DNA from: Pezicula radicicola
Lineage: Eukaryota > Ascomycota > Leotiomycetes > Helotiales > Dermateaceae
Length of the DNA stretch: 64,000 nt
Direction: 5' to 3'
Assembly: GCA_003008705.1 (NCBI GenBank)
Contig: PDUO01000049.1
Span: forward strand, 62,001 to 126,000
Within the stretch, counting starts at the first letter, position 1, and every line of letters starts with the position of its first letter. The notes under the pieces are model-generated. The model searched no databases. It was given only the letters and a program-made list of their open reading frames with translations, and was not told where the DNA came from. Of this stretch, positions 47,728 through 60,653 are shown piece after piece. Both the position numbers and the translations under genes were made by a program.

Positions 47728-49237
47728 ATGTCGTCCGTTAAAAGAAGAAAGGTTGAAGGGGATGCGCCCTCAGGGTTGCTGAAGAAGAAGTCGAAAAAGA
47801 ACGCGCCGCCACCACCACCACCCGAGTCGCAATCAGAGTCAGCCTCCTCACCAGAGCCAGAGCCAGCAGAGGCCTCAGAAGATGTCCCAACACCGACAGA
47901 GCCTAAAAAGACATTCAAGGAATTGGTACGGTATGGCTCTCTATATTCATAGTATAGCAGCTAACTATGTCCAGGGTATCATCGATTCTTTATGCGACGC
48001 CTGCGAGAACCTAGGATATAAAGCACCGACTCCCATCCAGGCCGAAGCAATACCCCTCGCCCTCCAGAATCGAGATCTCATTGGTCTAGCAGAGACAGGA
48101 AGTGGAAAGACAGCAGCATTTGCGCTTCCCATATTGCAAGCCCTCCTCGATAAACCACAGCCTCTCTTTGGACTCGTTCTTGCGCCCACGCGCGAGTTGG
48201 CATATCAGATATCACAGCAATTTGAAGCCCTCGGATCTCTGATTTCAGTACGATGTGCTGTCATTGTTGGTGGAATGGATATGGTCCCGCAGGCGATAGC
48301 ACTCGGAAAGAAACCTCATATTGTTGTCGCAACTCCCGGTCGTCTGCTGGATCATTTAGAGAACACAAAAGGATTTTCTCTACGATCGCTGAAATATCTC
48401 GTTATGGACGAGGCGGATAGATTGCTGGATCTAGATTTCGGACCCATTCTTGATAAAATTCTGAAAGTTCTACCTCGCGAAAGAAGGACGTACCTTTTTT
48501 CTGCGACCATGAGCTCGAAAGTTGAGAGTTTGCAGAGAGCAAGTTTGAGAGACCCGCTGAGAGTCAGCATCAAAAACAAGTACCAAACCGTTTCGACGTT
48601 GAAGCAGAGCTACCTCTTCATCCCGCATGCTCACAAAGACACCTATCTAATCTATCTTCTAAACGAGTTTGCTGGGCAATCCGCAATTGTCTTCACTCGA
48701 ACCGTCAATGAGGCCCAACGACTAGCTATTGTTCTACGAACTCTCGGTTTTGGTGCCATTCCCCTCCATGGACAGCTCAATCAATCCGCTCGCCTTGGAG
48801 CACTTAACAAATTCCGTGCTGGATCGCGTGAGATTCTAGTGGCAACAGATGTAGCTGCTCGTGGTCTCGATATCCCCTCTGTTGATGTAGTAATAAACTT
48901 CGATCTACCAGAGGACAGCAAAACTTACATCCATCGAGTCGGCCGAACGGCCCGAGCGGGCAAATCCGGACACGCTATTTCACTTGTAACGCAATACGAT
49001 GTGGAGCTTTGGCTACGGATTGAGGCAGCGTTGGGAAAGAAGCAGAAGGAGTATGATGCACCGAAGGATGAGGTTATGGTTTTCAAGAGTAGAGTGGACG
49101 AGGCGAAGAGACATGCCATAAATGAAATGAAGACCATACACGACGATCGTGACAAGGGGCGGAAAGGACCATTGAGGAGTAAGCCAAGTAAGGGAGGGAA
49201 GAGAGGAAGAGATGAGATGGATAGGGAGGTCGGATAG
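47728..49237 (+). CDS. RRP3: DEAD-box ATP-dependent RNA helicase Rrp3
   Basis: Nucleolar helicase for pre-18S rRNA processing in 40S assembly. Exons 47728-47925 and 47975-49237 join in phase to 486 residues. A basic/acidic low-complexity leader with a run of six prolines precedes the core. Motifs in order: Q motif GYKAPTPIQ (about 80-88), Walker A AETGSGKT (105-112), [20 protein letters not shown] (211-214), SAT, then the second RecA domain with [23 protein letters not shown] and [10 protein letters not shown] (about 386). A Lys/Arg tail follows. Order and length match Rrp3/DDX47 rather than other DEAD proteins. Head-to-head with SSF1. Confidence 0.95.
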
Positions 49238-50018
49238 TAGGGATTGTGCGTACAAAATAGAACATTTCTGAAGATTGAAAGGTCTTTGGAGTTCTGAAGT
49301 CAACTTCCACCATTTCGGAGTCAGCTTTGGGGGTTTTTTTTGTCACGCTACTGGTGCTGCTACTGGTGCTATGTACTTTTCCATGTCTTCGTACCTTGAA
49401 ACAACCCAATTGTTTATCTGCAACAACTCGCAATCACTTCAATCACATGACTCCTCCTTGCATCTCTTTCATAGCCCCCAGAACCCCTGAATAAGTTCCT
49501 CGCGTCGCTCGCTTATTGAGCCTTTTCTTACTCCGCCACGCTTTAGCGACGGCACAGCAACCGCAGCACAAGATCGACGCATTTGACCATACCGATGCGG
49601 CTTGGCAGGTAGAGTCCCGAAATGATGCCAGTGGCTGTATATCACAGAATCGAGTGCCCTCAGGACTTTCCCAGCTACCATCTTGTGTTTGCTACTCCTC
49701 CATTTCACTATATAGCCCCCATTCCAGGTTCTTCTCGCACCCACACAAAGACACTTGAAACGTCAATGGAGCGAGTAGCCGCTCTAAGCTAAACTAGGTT
49801 GCCGGATTTCCTTCTCCTCAATTGGTCCCTCCATCACATCACGTAAGTCAGGGAATCCTCCCAAACGAATCAAGCTCGTATCCAAGACTCTACCCCACCA
49901 AAACGCATCAGGCTACATCTTATCATTGTTGCCTATTTGGTTTTTACTCAACCTTCTCCTTCCGCTACTGTTTCTCCAATTTTCAACTGGAGATACAAGT
50001 ATGTAAGGCACCAACATC
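49238..50018. other. intergenic; 3' region of RRP3 and leader of the next gene
   Basis: No supported gene. At 50001-50006, twelve bases before the next start codon, the sequence ATGTAA forms a minimal start-stop element (preceded by GT, so it also looks like a GTATGTAAG splice donor). Confidence 0.4.
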
Positions 50019-51076
50019 ATGAGTGCAGAGTCTTATGATACGAATAAATACCAATTCGGCATCCACAAGTATCTTCGGAATCCCAATACTCTTCCCGCAT
50101 ACACCGATCATTCCTACCCAACACCACCCCAATCCGTCGCGTCTTCATCCATCAACACCAACGAATTCAACGAGAAAGCTCATCTCCAGCAACTCTATCA
50201 ACAACAGCAACAAGCAGTAACCATGGGCCCCAACTCACCCCGCTATTCTCTCCTTCCCCGCCTCTCTACCTCCTCCGATGACAACCCTGAACAGCGCGGC
50301 TTCATATCATCCAACAATAAAAAGCACAGATCATGTTCCATCAAATTCAGCACCATAAGAACCCTCATCCGACTCATCACTCTCATCCTCCTAATAATCG
50401 CCATAACACTGATCCTAATCTTCTTCCAAAATCCGTACATGACAGCCGTAGTCTTCCTCTTCATCAATCTCGCGCAAAATATTCCCATCCTAGTCCTTCA
50501 AGCAACACAAAGTACGAGTCCAATCGCATTTAGAATTCGTATCGAGTTGAAGAAGAATGATTGGAAGCGGAATGCGGCTATTGTTGCTGAGATGGGTGAG
50601 TCCGGATCTGGTCAGCAGGCTGGTAATGCGAAGAAGGTTAAGGGGACCGGTAAGAGTTGTGGGATTGCTATTCTAGATGCTTTGGCTGGTGTGGGTACTA
50701 TGATTGGTGCTATTGTTATTGCTGCTACTACCGGGAGTGCTTGGTGTATTTTGCCTTTTACTATCATGTGAGTGTTTCCCTTTCCTTCCTCCTTCCCTTG
50801 AACCCCTTTCCTAGGTTTTGTCTTTATACCTTAATATACGTGTGTTTTTCTAATCGGTTATGATTTAGGGGACTTCAATTCGTCCTTGCTATCTGTGGTA
50901 TGTTTGATGGGAGGACAGTTTTCAAAATTATTGTCAAGAAGGCGAAAGATGATGGTGATGATGATGCTGAGGAGGATTTATTGCCTACGCATAATGTGAG
51001 GGATGAGTATAGGGATCTTGAACATGAGGCTGGTGCCTCTGCTCCTATGGTTGAGAATGTTGCGGGTGGTAACTAA
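50019..51076 (+). CDS. unrecognised multi-pass membrane protein
   Basis: Exons 50019-50767 and 50869-51076 join in phase, splitting a Met codon, giving 318 residues. The first 110 residues are polar and Gln/Ser/Pro-rich. Membrane segments follow: LITLILLIIAITLILIFF, then MTAVVFLFINLAQNIPILVL, then LDALAGVGTMIGAIVIAATT, and LPFTIMGLQFVLAICGMF across the splice junction. The C-terminal tail is acidic (DDGDDDAEEDLLP) and cytosolic-looking. The four-helix layout occurs in many fungal proteins of unknown function; I recognise no family. Start choice follows the first ATG after the leader. Confidence 0.75.
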
Positions 51077-54000
51077 ATCGTGACTTTTCTGATTATGCGG
51101 TCATCGGGGGTCGTTGTGGACAGGCTACGTGTTCAGCATTTGAAGTCCGGAATCAGGGATAAAGGATATCGATATCCACTGTGTGCTTCGGGATACTCTT
51201 TCGATCACTTGAAGTCTGGAATTCAGGGATCGAGAGCAGGATATCTAAGGTGTGAGTTGTTTGGCATGCAGCGAGCATACGGGATAAACGGACTTGGAGT
51301 TTTTGGTTGGGTTTTATCGTGGGATATTCATGGCTAAGGTGCCCTGGGAACTGTGTTTGTAGAGCTGAAAGGACGGCAATATTGTTTTTGTTTTTGTTTC
51401 TCTTTCTTTTTAAGCATTCAGCTTTTTCTTTTCAATTTTGATGTGTTAAAATCCGAAAAAGTATTTAGTTTATGAAATTCTTCGGCCATGTCTTTGGTGT
51501 TGAGCGTCTTGTGCACGATTAATGACGCTCAAGTTCGAGTATTTATGGATTTTCGTTCTTGAAACTGGGTATCAACGAGTTATCTTGAAGAAGGACGAGA
51601 GCTACTCTCTCAAGTAGAGGTGCTGGAACGGTTACAACCTTATATTCCGAGCTATGCGGTTGTAACTATTAGTACATGCTAAATTATAGGAATAGTCATG
51701 TAGGTAACTGTCCTCTATAACCAAACCCATTTCTACACACTTAGCTCTACACAGAATATAATACCATTTTGCATACTAATATAATGTAGCTTTAGTTGAT
51801 TAGTTTAATACACAATTTATTAATGGCTGGTCTAAAGTATTTTCTGTGTGTCTTATTTAAAAGGTAGAAGACTAAGTAAGGTCTTAAGTTCTTTATAATT
51901 CTTAGACATTTTCTCAATAGATTTAAGTAACGTAAGTAAAGTAACAATATATTAAGTACTCGTACTTATTCTAGACAAAATGTTCAATAGTAAAGTATAT
52001 TGTACAATAGGCCAATAGCTGCCCTTACTTTGTCTATTTGGAATACCAATCTCTTTGTAGAAGAAGTTATAAGCCTAGGAGCTCTTCTGCTCCGCCAAAC
52101 ATATAGCAACTCTTGTATTTCTGCTTATCTTGTAGGACAACAAATTACTACGCTAACATTAAGTTAAAAGAAACAAGATATCGGCATATATAGGCAGCAA
52201 GATTATTAAAATATCCTCCTTTTTTTCTATAATAATACAACAAAGACGCACAGCGAAAAACAGGTATGCCTAGAGACTTAGAGTCAATGTTGTTACTAAA
52301 ATAAAGCACTTTGAAACGAACCCCGCTACGCAGTTGAACTAGACACTTCAACTCACTGCTAGAGTTACGCCAGAAGCTAACGTAGTAATTAGAAATTAAA
52401 GATCTATGTTTTCCGAAGCAAACTAAACTTAGTTAAGATACGAGGGCTATATTCAGGATTCATACAAGGGAAGAAGTAATAGAGGAATACAGAAAGTTAT
52501 AAAGAAATGTATATATTTTCAGAGGTACATTTCGAAAGTACAAAAATGAGTAGAAACGAATACAAATTAAATTGTAGTTGTATGGAACTTTGATATGGTG
52601 GAAATTGTATATGCATAAAATGAGTGAATTGTGAGTACTGGCCGTCTAGGTGAGAGGCTGACTAGTAGGTTTTATATACAGAGTGGGAGGCATCTGAAAA
52701 GGCCCGAATGCCATACAAAATGGGCTATTTTGGATGTATAAGGCTTGCGTAGCTTGCTTTTCGCATATAAGACAATCCCATACCATGCGAGAGACAAAAT
52801 GAAGATATATTTGGTGCCGTGGTTTCAATATATGAACCACATGATTTCCGGGCAACAAGTTGCTTGTTATTATTAAGATAATATAGTGTGCTACATGCCT
52901 CTTTTGGGGTTTATTGGATAGCGAATTATGTTCTGGAATAGACATTTAGTTACTCTTAGTTTGTCTCTTTGTAACAAGAATCTCTTTTTAATAGAGTTCT
53001 ATAAGTAGGACCTTCGTATAGAACTCTTAAATCCATACAGAATGCAGAAACAGAGTTCCTACCCTAATATAACCTTTTACACAAAACTACAAATTTAGCA
53101 ATATAGAAGACTAGATAAGCTTATGTTGATTTACACAAACTACTTGGGCTAGAATAGTATATCAGTTAGATTCGTATAGTAATACTAGTTATTGCTTAGG
53201 TATAGACATACAGGAGCTTATTTAGAAGTTTGTAGCGAGATTAAGTACGATTATAGCGATGACAGACTTGTAATTAAGAGAGACGAGATTGGGTGGGGGT
53301 AATAATATAGGCTATAATCAGCCAGGCCCTGGTTGTGAAAACCAAGCTCCCTTGTAACTGTAATTATGGGTGCAAGTGTGGTCGAGGGAAGGACTAGAGG
53401 AAGTACATATTGGAGGCAGTTTAAGAAGTGACCTGGGATTAAATATATGCTATCAGCGTAAAGGTTTACAGAGTTTCTAATAGACTAATGGGCGCTAAGA
53501 AATGGTTGGTGCAACTAATTGTGGCATACCTAGCATTAAATGCTGATGTCGAAGTTTGTTAGAAACTACTAACCAACACTTCTACTCACTGCTTTCAATT
53601 CCGAAGCACATAGTAAATGTGATATTTGCGTCTCTAAAGTATTATTTCCTACTTGAGAAGTGTATTGTTTAATGGATACTGCTCAACTTAACATAGAACC
53701 ACGCTCCAGCACCTCGCGTAACTCCAACTGTAAGAAAATTGGTCAATAATTGATCGAAGTATACACGGATTTCACTCCCCTCCATTCCTGGGACCTTCTA
53801 AGATTATTGCGTACAAAAGCCTAGCTATAACTGAGGCACATAATGTATTCTAAGTATTAACTTTAGCTTCAATCTAACCTGCTCGCTTAGCGCGTGCTAT
53901 TCCAATACTAAAGCCGAAAGTTCTGCTAAGAGTATAGTAGCAGAAAGTAACTCTGCCGTGATACAAATTTTACTATGAATTACCACCAGTATTCATCATT

Positions 54001-56422
54001 TCGTACTTCGTCAAAGTAAGAGTGTCGCGACTATGAAGCGAGTATGAAGCTGGTGTTTTTAAGTCGGCACTTAAAAATCCTGGTGGCTTCTAGCGTAGAA
54101 GTTTGCGCACACAGTTTTGAATATAATCAGGAGCATAAGATATCTTCAAATCGGCCTGGACAAAATTACAAGTCCTATCAATAACTCATCCAAGATCAAA
54201 CACTTCCGAATTACGACAGCCCTCGATCCACGAGTTTTCATTCAGCATCAAAATGGCATTCCAACAAAACAGCACCGAGGAGTCACTTCTGCCCCAAACA
54301 AAAACACCCGAACAGTAGTAACCATCCTCGTTAGAGCAGAAAGACATAATAATGACTACCGTAGCAGAAGCTCCTCTAGCTACTTTCATCAAAATATTGT
54401 TCTTCAGTCTCCCTCATATTGTTTATACCAGACATTGTATGGTCAATTACCAATGGTTACGGTTTCGTCCAAGAGAAGGGATATGCGATAGCCATGATCT
54501 CGACCTTCTCGAATATTATATGTAGTGTACTCCTTACAAACTGATGCTTTGGGGTAGCTTAGGACCACTACCCTATTTTATTTGGGAACTCCACAAATTG
54601 TGGTATTCTAGACCTGGTGAACTACTCAGGGAAATAAACATGTAAGAGAGAAAAAGTTATTCATTTTGGGAGTCTAGGAACTGGAGTAATAGATATGTTG
54701 GCCTCTTGGAGATCTTTTTTGGGACTTTGGGCATGAACTTGTAAAGCACATGAGTTATTAGGAGCTGTAATAATTCAAGCATTTGCAGCCGTCTTCAGTG
54801 TGCGTGGCTATTAGACCCCTATATTTTAAAATTCTAGTTGGTAACAAATAAGGATGTGATAGGCAAAAGTGACTTCCAAGTAAGCATAGTCTCCCATGGA
54901 CATAATAATCATTCGGTCTAGAATTGAGACCATCACTCATCCATAACAAAAAGAAAATTGACATGTAAAGATCACACATTTCTCTTCTCGCCCATCGAAC
55001 ACTGTTGTAATTCAGGGACGGCCACACCGAAATCAACTAAACAATCGATCGAAAACACAGTTATCACGCATTCTTAATGCGAAATTTGCAATCCCAACAA
55101 AGGTAACTCGTCACGGGATAAAGACCGTGTCATTTAAGTACTTTCGTAAATATCATCGATCGATCTCTAGCTTCGTATTAAAGTTCGGTCCCGTAACATT
55201 GGTCAAATCCTGACCAGGCCTGTCTATGAAAGCGGAGTTCTAGCCAAGCAACCAAAAATCAAATCCAACAACGTCGTTCCAACCTTCCATCTACTTTCGC
55301 CGATCAGACGACACGTCTCCTTTCCTGGGTCGCCCCCTGTACGGAAGGGCACATCCGCCTCCAACTGGTGAACCTTGCGACATCACATCGGCAAGCAAGC
55401 GAGCAAGCGAGCCCACTTTAAGACCGGATTTCTTTTGGCCGATCTTAGACCTGGTTACTTTCTCCGATGGTGGACCTGATTTGAATGGGCTTGTATCTTT
55501 TCGATTTTCTTTCTGTGACTGTGGGGATGTGGCGCCGTTGGCCGTAGCCTGTGCTAGTTACCATGCCGCACGCGGTAGGGCTTCCGGTGCAGCGTTATGG
55601 GGCAGGGACTCAGTGGAGTCGAGATGGTAGGCTGATGAATCTGACTTGCTCCCTAGCATCTTAGATTTTACTGGTGTAAAGATCAGATTTGCCCGACCCT
55701 AGTTTTTGTGATTGGGTAATGCATTTGATTTGTAGGCCATCTAATAGGTTATTTGGTATGGGACTTTTATTTCGCGAAAAAGGAGGCTCCATTTGTGTCG
55801 CTAAACTTTACCGTTTAGTTGGAAAGATACATGACGCGTTAATGTACTGTTTACGCTGAAGGTCTTGCACAGTCGCTTCGAAAGTCGCAAGTAATTTACA
55901 CAGGTGATTGTGTTCGTAATCGTTAAGCTCTTCGGGTACAACCCCAAGGTTGCCAGTGATTACCCCTGATATGGCAACTGTGGTCGCTTAAAAAAAAGCG
56001 CGCTGGTACTGTACTGTATGGCTGTGTGGCACCCTGACCCATAACTTACAACCATGCTATTAGTAGTACGTACATGGAAATGCAAATACTTCTTACGCTA
56101 CGGACAATCTGGATCTTTGGTCCCCGAATGGCATCTCAAGAAGATCCTTTCTATACAAAGGCATACTACTCTAGCCCTACCCTTGAGTTAGAAAATTATG
56201 CTAGGATGGAAATGATCAACGAGACGATTCCTAGAAATTGGTACTGCGTGAAAGGAGTATGTAGGCCTCGAAACCGTGCATGGGGTATGCGTTTGTTAAG
56301 CTTGTGAATTGCGATGAAGCATAACCCATTATCAATTGCGAAAATTCTCATTCTTTGCTTTCTTCTGTAGATACTTTGTCGACATCAGATTTCTTGCAGC
56401 ACTCTTTGTGATCCCTTTCCCG
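51077..56422. other. long gene-free stretch
   Basis: Over 5.3 kb without a supported gene. Frames are short and AT-driven. At 51139-51155 and 51208-51230 the phrase TTGAAGTC(C/T)GGAAT(C/T)AGGGAT-like occurs twice, about 70 bp apart. At 55391-55413 there is a GCAAGCAAGCGAGCAAGCGAG-like tetranucleotide run. No RNA gene or transposon recognised. Confidence 0.4.
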
Positions 56423-57899
56423 ATGTCTAGCTCTTTCATTACTGAGTTATGGGTCGAGTATGCTGTGGGAATCGGAGCTTTCCTTCTACGGTTTTTCGCC
56501 AGGTGGAGGACTGTAGGCTTCAGAGGGTTTGCGCTCGATGATCTTTTTTGTGGATTTGGAGTGGTTAGTATTCCACTATTTAGAATCTTCCATTATAGAA
56601 ACTAATGGCTTTTCACCAGGTGTTGTATACACTGGACGCTGCCTTGACCTATACCTACGGTATGCTACTACCCAAATGTTGAGCTAATGGTGGCACTGTC
56701 GTTGACAACTTGGGTCAGGTACGAAGGGTAGTGCTGTTGGACTCACAGTACAGACATCCCTAGAACTTGATCCCGAAACTCTCCACAACTTCGAGATCGG
56801 AGAAAAGTGTCTGTTTTTCGCATGGATTTGTTATATATGCCTCACCTGGTCACTCAAGGCAGTCCTTCTGTCGCTCTATAACCGACTCACGTAAGGTGCT
56901 AGCACTGAAACTCGTTTCTCTCATTTTCTGATAACATATGCAGGTTGGGACTTTGGCAACATAAGCTCGTGAAATATGTGGCTATTTTTTGCGCCTTCTC
57001 TTGGTCTGTTTGTATTATTTTTCACTTTGCTATGTGTGTTCCTATTCGGCGGGCATTCCAAGTTTCACCGTATCCAGGCGGTATGTTTTATAACCTCAGA
57101 ATCCCTAAGTATGTGAAATAATAATGTGACTACAGATAATTGTGTATTGCGCAAGCCCAATCATGCACTGGTTGCTGCGCTGAATATTCTGTAAGCCTTT
57201 CCTTCAGAAGCAACTCCCAATACCTATAACTTGTATGACACTAACTTCTGCCCGTTCAGATCTGACGTGGGCATTCTTACAATTCCACTACCCATCCTCT
57301 GTGCCGCCAGGATTCCAATAGGTCGCAAAATCATCCTCGGTGCACTCTTCACATCCGGCGCGTTCGTTATCGTTACAGTCGTTCTGCGTTTGGTCTACTC
57401 CCTGGGCGATATAGGCTCCCTACCTACAGCTGCATCCTGGGCTCTCCGCGAGACATTCGTATCAGTCATGACGGTCACAGCACCAGGAATAAAGCCACTC
57501 TTCGGTAGAGCACACTGGCTAAAAACGTCATCATACAACAACTCGCAATCCGAACAAACAAAAGGAACTCGTGGCACACGATCTCTATTCAAATCCAACC
57601 CTGGTCACAGCACAACGGTTACCGGATCTCATGCCGATGAATCAAGTCGAGGACGTCACTATGAACTCTCTTCTGGAGTAGGCTGGCCTAGGAAGAATGC
57701 AAAGAAAGATGGTATGGAACAATTGGATTCTGATACTGCTAGTCAGGAACATATTATCAGTCCACACGGGAGCAAGCATCAGGATAACGCTATTCATGTT
57801 GTTACTGAATACCGACTTGATCATGAAGGATCGGATGAAGATCTTCGTGTCTCTAATGAAGGAGTCAATATTTTTGGAGGACCTAAACATCCTGCGTAA
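56423..57899 (+). CDS. Pth11-like integral membrane protein (fungal rhodopsin-fold domain)
   Basis: Seven-helix membrane protein of the large SAT4/Pth11-type family, candidate surface receptors. Exons 56423-56563, 56620-56659, 56719-56890, 56944-57080, 57136-57190 and 57260-57899 join in phase to 394 residues. Family signs: RFFARWRTVGFRGFALDDLF after helix 1, WICYICLTWSLKAVLLSLYN, a helix-4 WSVCIIFHFAMCVPIRRAF, NCVLRKPNHALVAALNIL, SDVGILTIPLPIL and WALRETFVSVMTVTAPGIKPLF. The C-terminal tail of about 130 residues is hydrophilic. No CFEM cysteine domain is present. Function of this member unknown. Confidence 0.87.
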
Positions 57900-59302
57900 A
57901 CATTGGATTGGGTGGACTTGATTTATGAAGTTTTGCCATCAACAGCTTTGATGGGATGCCAGGCCATAAAAGATACCCTGACTTTGTTTTCGCGACACAT
58001 CGCTCGCATATATTTTGTTTCTAGCCACTCTTTACATATTGAGATTCCTCGCAAGTCTTCTCAGATTAATTTCATGTATAAAATGCTGCAGTTAACAGCA
58101 GTTTTTAACCATGAGTTAGCATGTATAAAGGCAATTGATTCTTCACAGTACTCTATGGGTCTCAGTCCAATCGTGTTGATGGAGGGATTGACTGGCGTGG
58201 CCCAATCCACAACTACCCAGTCCCACCAGGCTAAATCATGGTGGTAACTTGACACTATAAGTAAGTGTAGCACGATATCGGGGGAAAAAAGACCAATATG
58301 AAATTCAAACGCGCAACCTCCAGGAATGTTCCCAAAAGCCTAGAAGCCAGTAAATCTAGAGCGCCACTGTTGTGCATATTTCTTTACAGGGAGGCTTGCT
58401 ACAGTAAGAAGAGACCGATTACGAATGCGAAGGAGCGTAAAGGGTCCATTTCAGAACATGCAAAGTTCCAACAGTCATATGAATAGTATGGAAAGGAGAC
58501 AGATCTTTTACCATTTCTGGAACTAACACCGCTCAAATTGATATCGCATAGATTGTGAAAATTCGTGAGACAGACGTGGTAATCCCTGCTTCCTGCCACA
58601 TGAGGCCTTTTCAGAAGTGAAAGTTAGGTATGGAGTGCGTAGGTACCTAGTTATGGTTGCAGCGACTCCTTGGCCCTGGTATTTCTAGTTTCCTGTTATA
58701 TCTGTCTGTACCGTAGATCGATGGGTGAAAGTTCTAGCCACCAGACAATTTCCCCGGTAAAAGTAACGGTCGTTAAAAATATTTTGTATGTATGGAGATT
58801 ATTCAAAAACCTTGAATGGACTTTTATCCAGGACCTTGGATTTGGATATATATCATAAGTTGGGGAGTATGATAGGTCGTATTTGATGACACAGCCTCAC
58901 AGGGTGTGCAAAAACTCCGCGCAAGGAGACTTTAAAATTTTAAAGGTTTAGATGGAGCTAAACTTTTAAATGGTCAATGGAATTCACAACATCAAGGTGA
59001 CAGACAGGGATTCAAGTGATCAAGAAGAGGTAACTATTTTCAAAGCTCGTTGCTTGGCGGGTTGAACCTGTCTTTAATGCAAGAACAGGATACCACCATA
59101 CAATGCGTGTACAAATTGTGCGAGAAATGTTTACAGAATTTTATGCCTTCACAACTACAACCACGCTCAATATGTCGCCGAGAAATCCAAAATCAGTGTA
59201 CGTCACGGTTGAAATTCGTAGCAGTATTCCAAGGATATTGTGGTGGTTTCACACGGCTGTCAAAACCACAATACAGACTTCCACGCCGAAAGACATCGAT
59301 GT
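57900..59302. other. intergenic, no gene seen
   Basis: Between the convergent 3' ends of the Pth11-like and PhyH genes. Short frames here have no family resemblance and nothing else is recognised. Confidence 0.4.
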
Positions 59303-60653
59303 TTACTCACGGAAAGCTCCAACTGGATTCTCAACTTTCTTCACAAAAATACCCTCACGTACTTCACCCTGAGTGCCACCAAAAGCACCTGTAGTACGGA
59401 ATCCAAGGAAAGCCTTCACACGATCAGTGAGTTTCTCCTCGACCTCTGGTCTGATGGACAAAAAATTGTTCTCCTGTTGACGAACAAATGACCGCATGAA
59501 GAAGAGTAAGATAACAGGTCGCTCTCCCGATGTCTCGCGGTTGGGTCCAGTAGCATGCCAGAGTCGACTTTCGAAGCAGAGGGCTGTACCTGCTGGTCCT
59601 TCGGCTGCGACTGTGCCGGTGAGATCGAAAATGCTGCGAAGAGTGCAAAGTCAGTAAAAGTGTACGAATTGGAGATGGGATGAATGCTGCTTACTCATCA
59701 GGCGCAATATGGCCAAGGTGACTTCTGGGATAAACGCGAGTACCACCATTCTTCTCGGTAACATCCTCGAGGAAGAACATGATGTTAAGTCCATACGCCA
59801 AATCACGGTTAGGAGGTTGAATTCCAACTTGATCTGTATGAAGTTGCATGGGAACATTTCCAGGACGGGCAATGTTGGCAGTGAAAGTGTTGATGATGGC
59901 TTGCTCGCCTAAGAACTCTGGAATAATCTCATCAATAAGTGGATGCTCGAGAAGATCGAGGAATTCTTGTCCCTTGTTCACGAGCGTCCAGATCCGTTGG
60001 TTTGGTGCATTAGGTCCACCATCATTATTGGCAACACCAGCCTTAGTCTCGCCTGCAGCTTGTTGTTTCACTGCGTTCTTCAGTTCTGCCACTTCTTCTG
60101 GAGTAAGTGCGTTCTTAACCAAGCCATAGCCAAATTCTCTCATGTCGGCTCTGACTTGATCAAGGTCTTCTGTTGGCTGTGGTAATCTTTCTCCTGGTAT
60201 CGTATGCTTGGGAGGTGATGGGTTGGTAGGACAGAGCAAATCGGCAAACTTGATGGCAATTCGCAGGTTGCCCTGCGGCAGACTTGCTTCGTAGAAGAAG
60301 GCATCTTTGAATAGGCCGTATCGTGGCTCTAGCTTGCCTTCATAGAACTGAATGATATATTCCGACTTGGTGTTAACGCGGGTGTCTTCCTTCTCGTCCG
60401 TGCTCTCAAGCAATTTAGGTTCGCCGCGAGCGTCAATGATGAGATCAGGCCGCTTCTCTCCAAGATTGACTACCAGCAAGCCTTTGAGCAAGCCCATTAA
60501 TGGAAGTCGCTCCTTGATGATCTCAACAGCGCGTTGGTAGTTGGCATCAGACTTGTCTCTGCCATATTGAGGTCCAATCTTTCTTTGTTGGGTGTAGCTA
60601 GTTGTGCGACTTGTGCCATTAGTGGCGGTGGTGGTGGTAGCTGAAGGTGCCAT
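59303..60653 (-). CDS. phytanoyl-CoA dioxygenase (PhyH) family protein
   Basis: Fe(II)/2-oxoglutarate-dependent oxygenase fold. Exons 60653-59695 and 59633-59303 join in phase to 429 residues. A 150-residue N-terminal extension with a SCP2/sterol-carrier look (LMGLLKGLLVVNLGEKRPDL, then QGNLRIAIKFADLL) precedes the oxygenase domain. The domain starts at REFGYGLVKNALTPEEVAEL. It has the metal-binding pair MQLHTDQVG (His-x-Asp) and the distal His in SRLWHATGPNRE, followed by the Arg for 2-oxoglutarate (probably GERP). The SCP2-like reading of the N-terminus is weaker than the oxygenase call. Substrate unknown. Confidence 0.87.

Noticed and set aside
47728..47952. Stand-alone 74-codon ORF at the RRP3 start
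   Set aside because: It is RRP3 exon 1 read through into the intron; splicing at 47926 gives the proper protein.
55080..55200. Possible tRNA B-box-like words (AAGTTCGGTCC and similar)
   Set aside because: No matching A box, acceptor stem or anticodon arm could be built around them.
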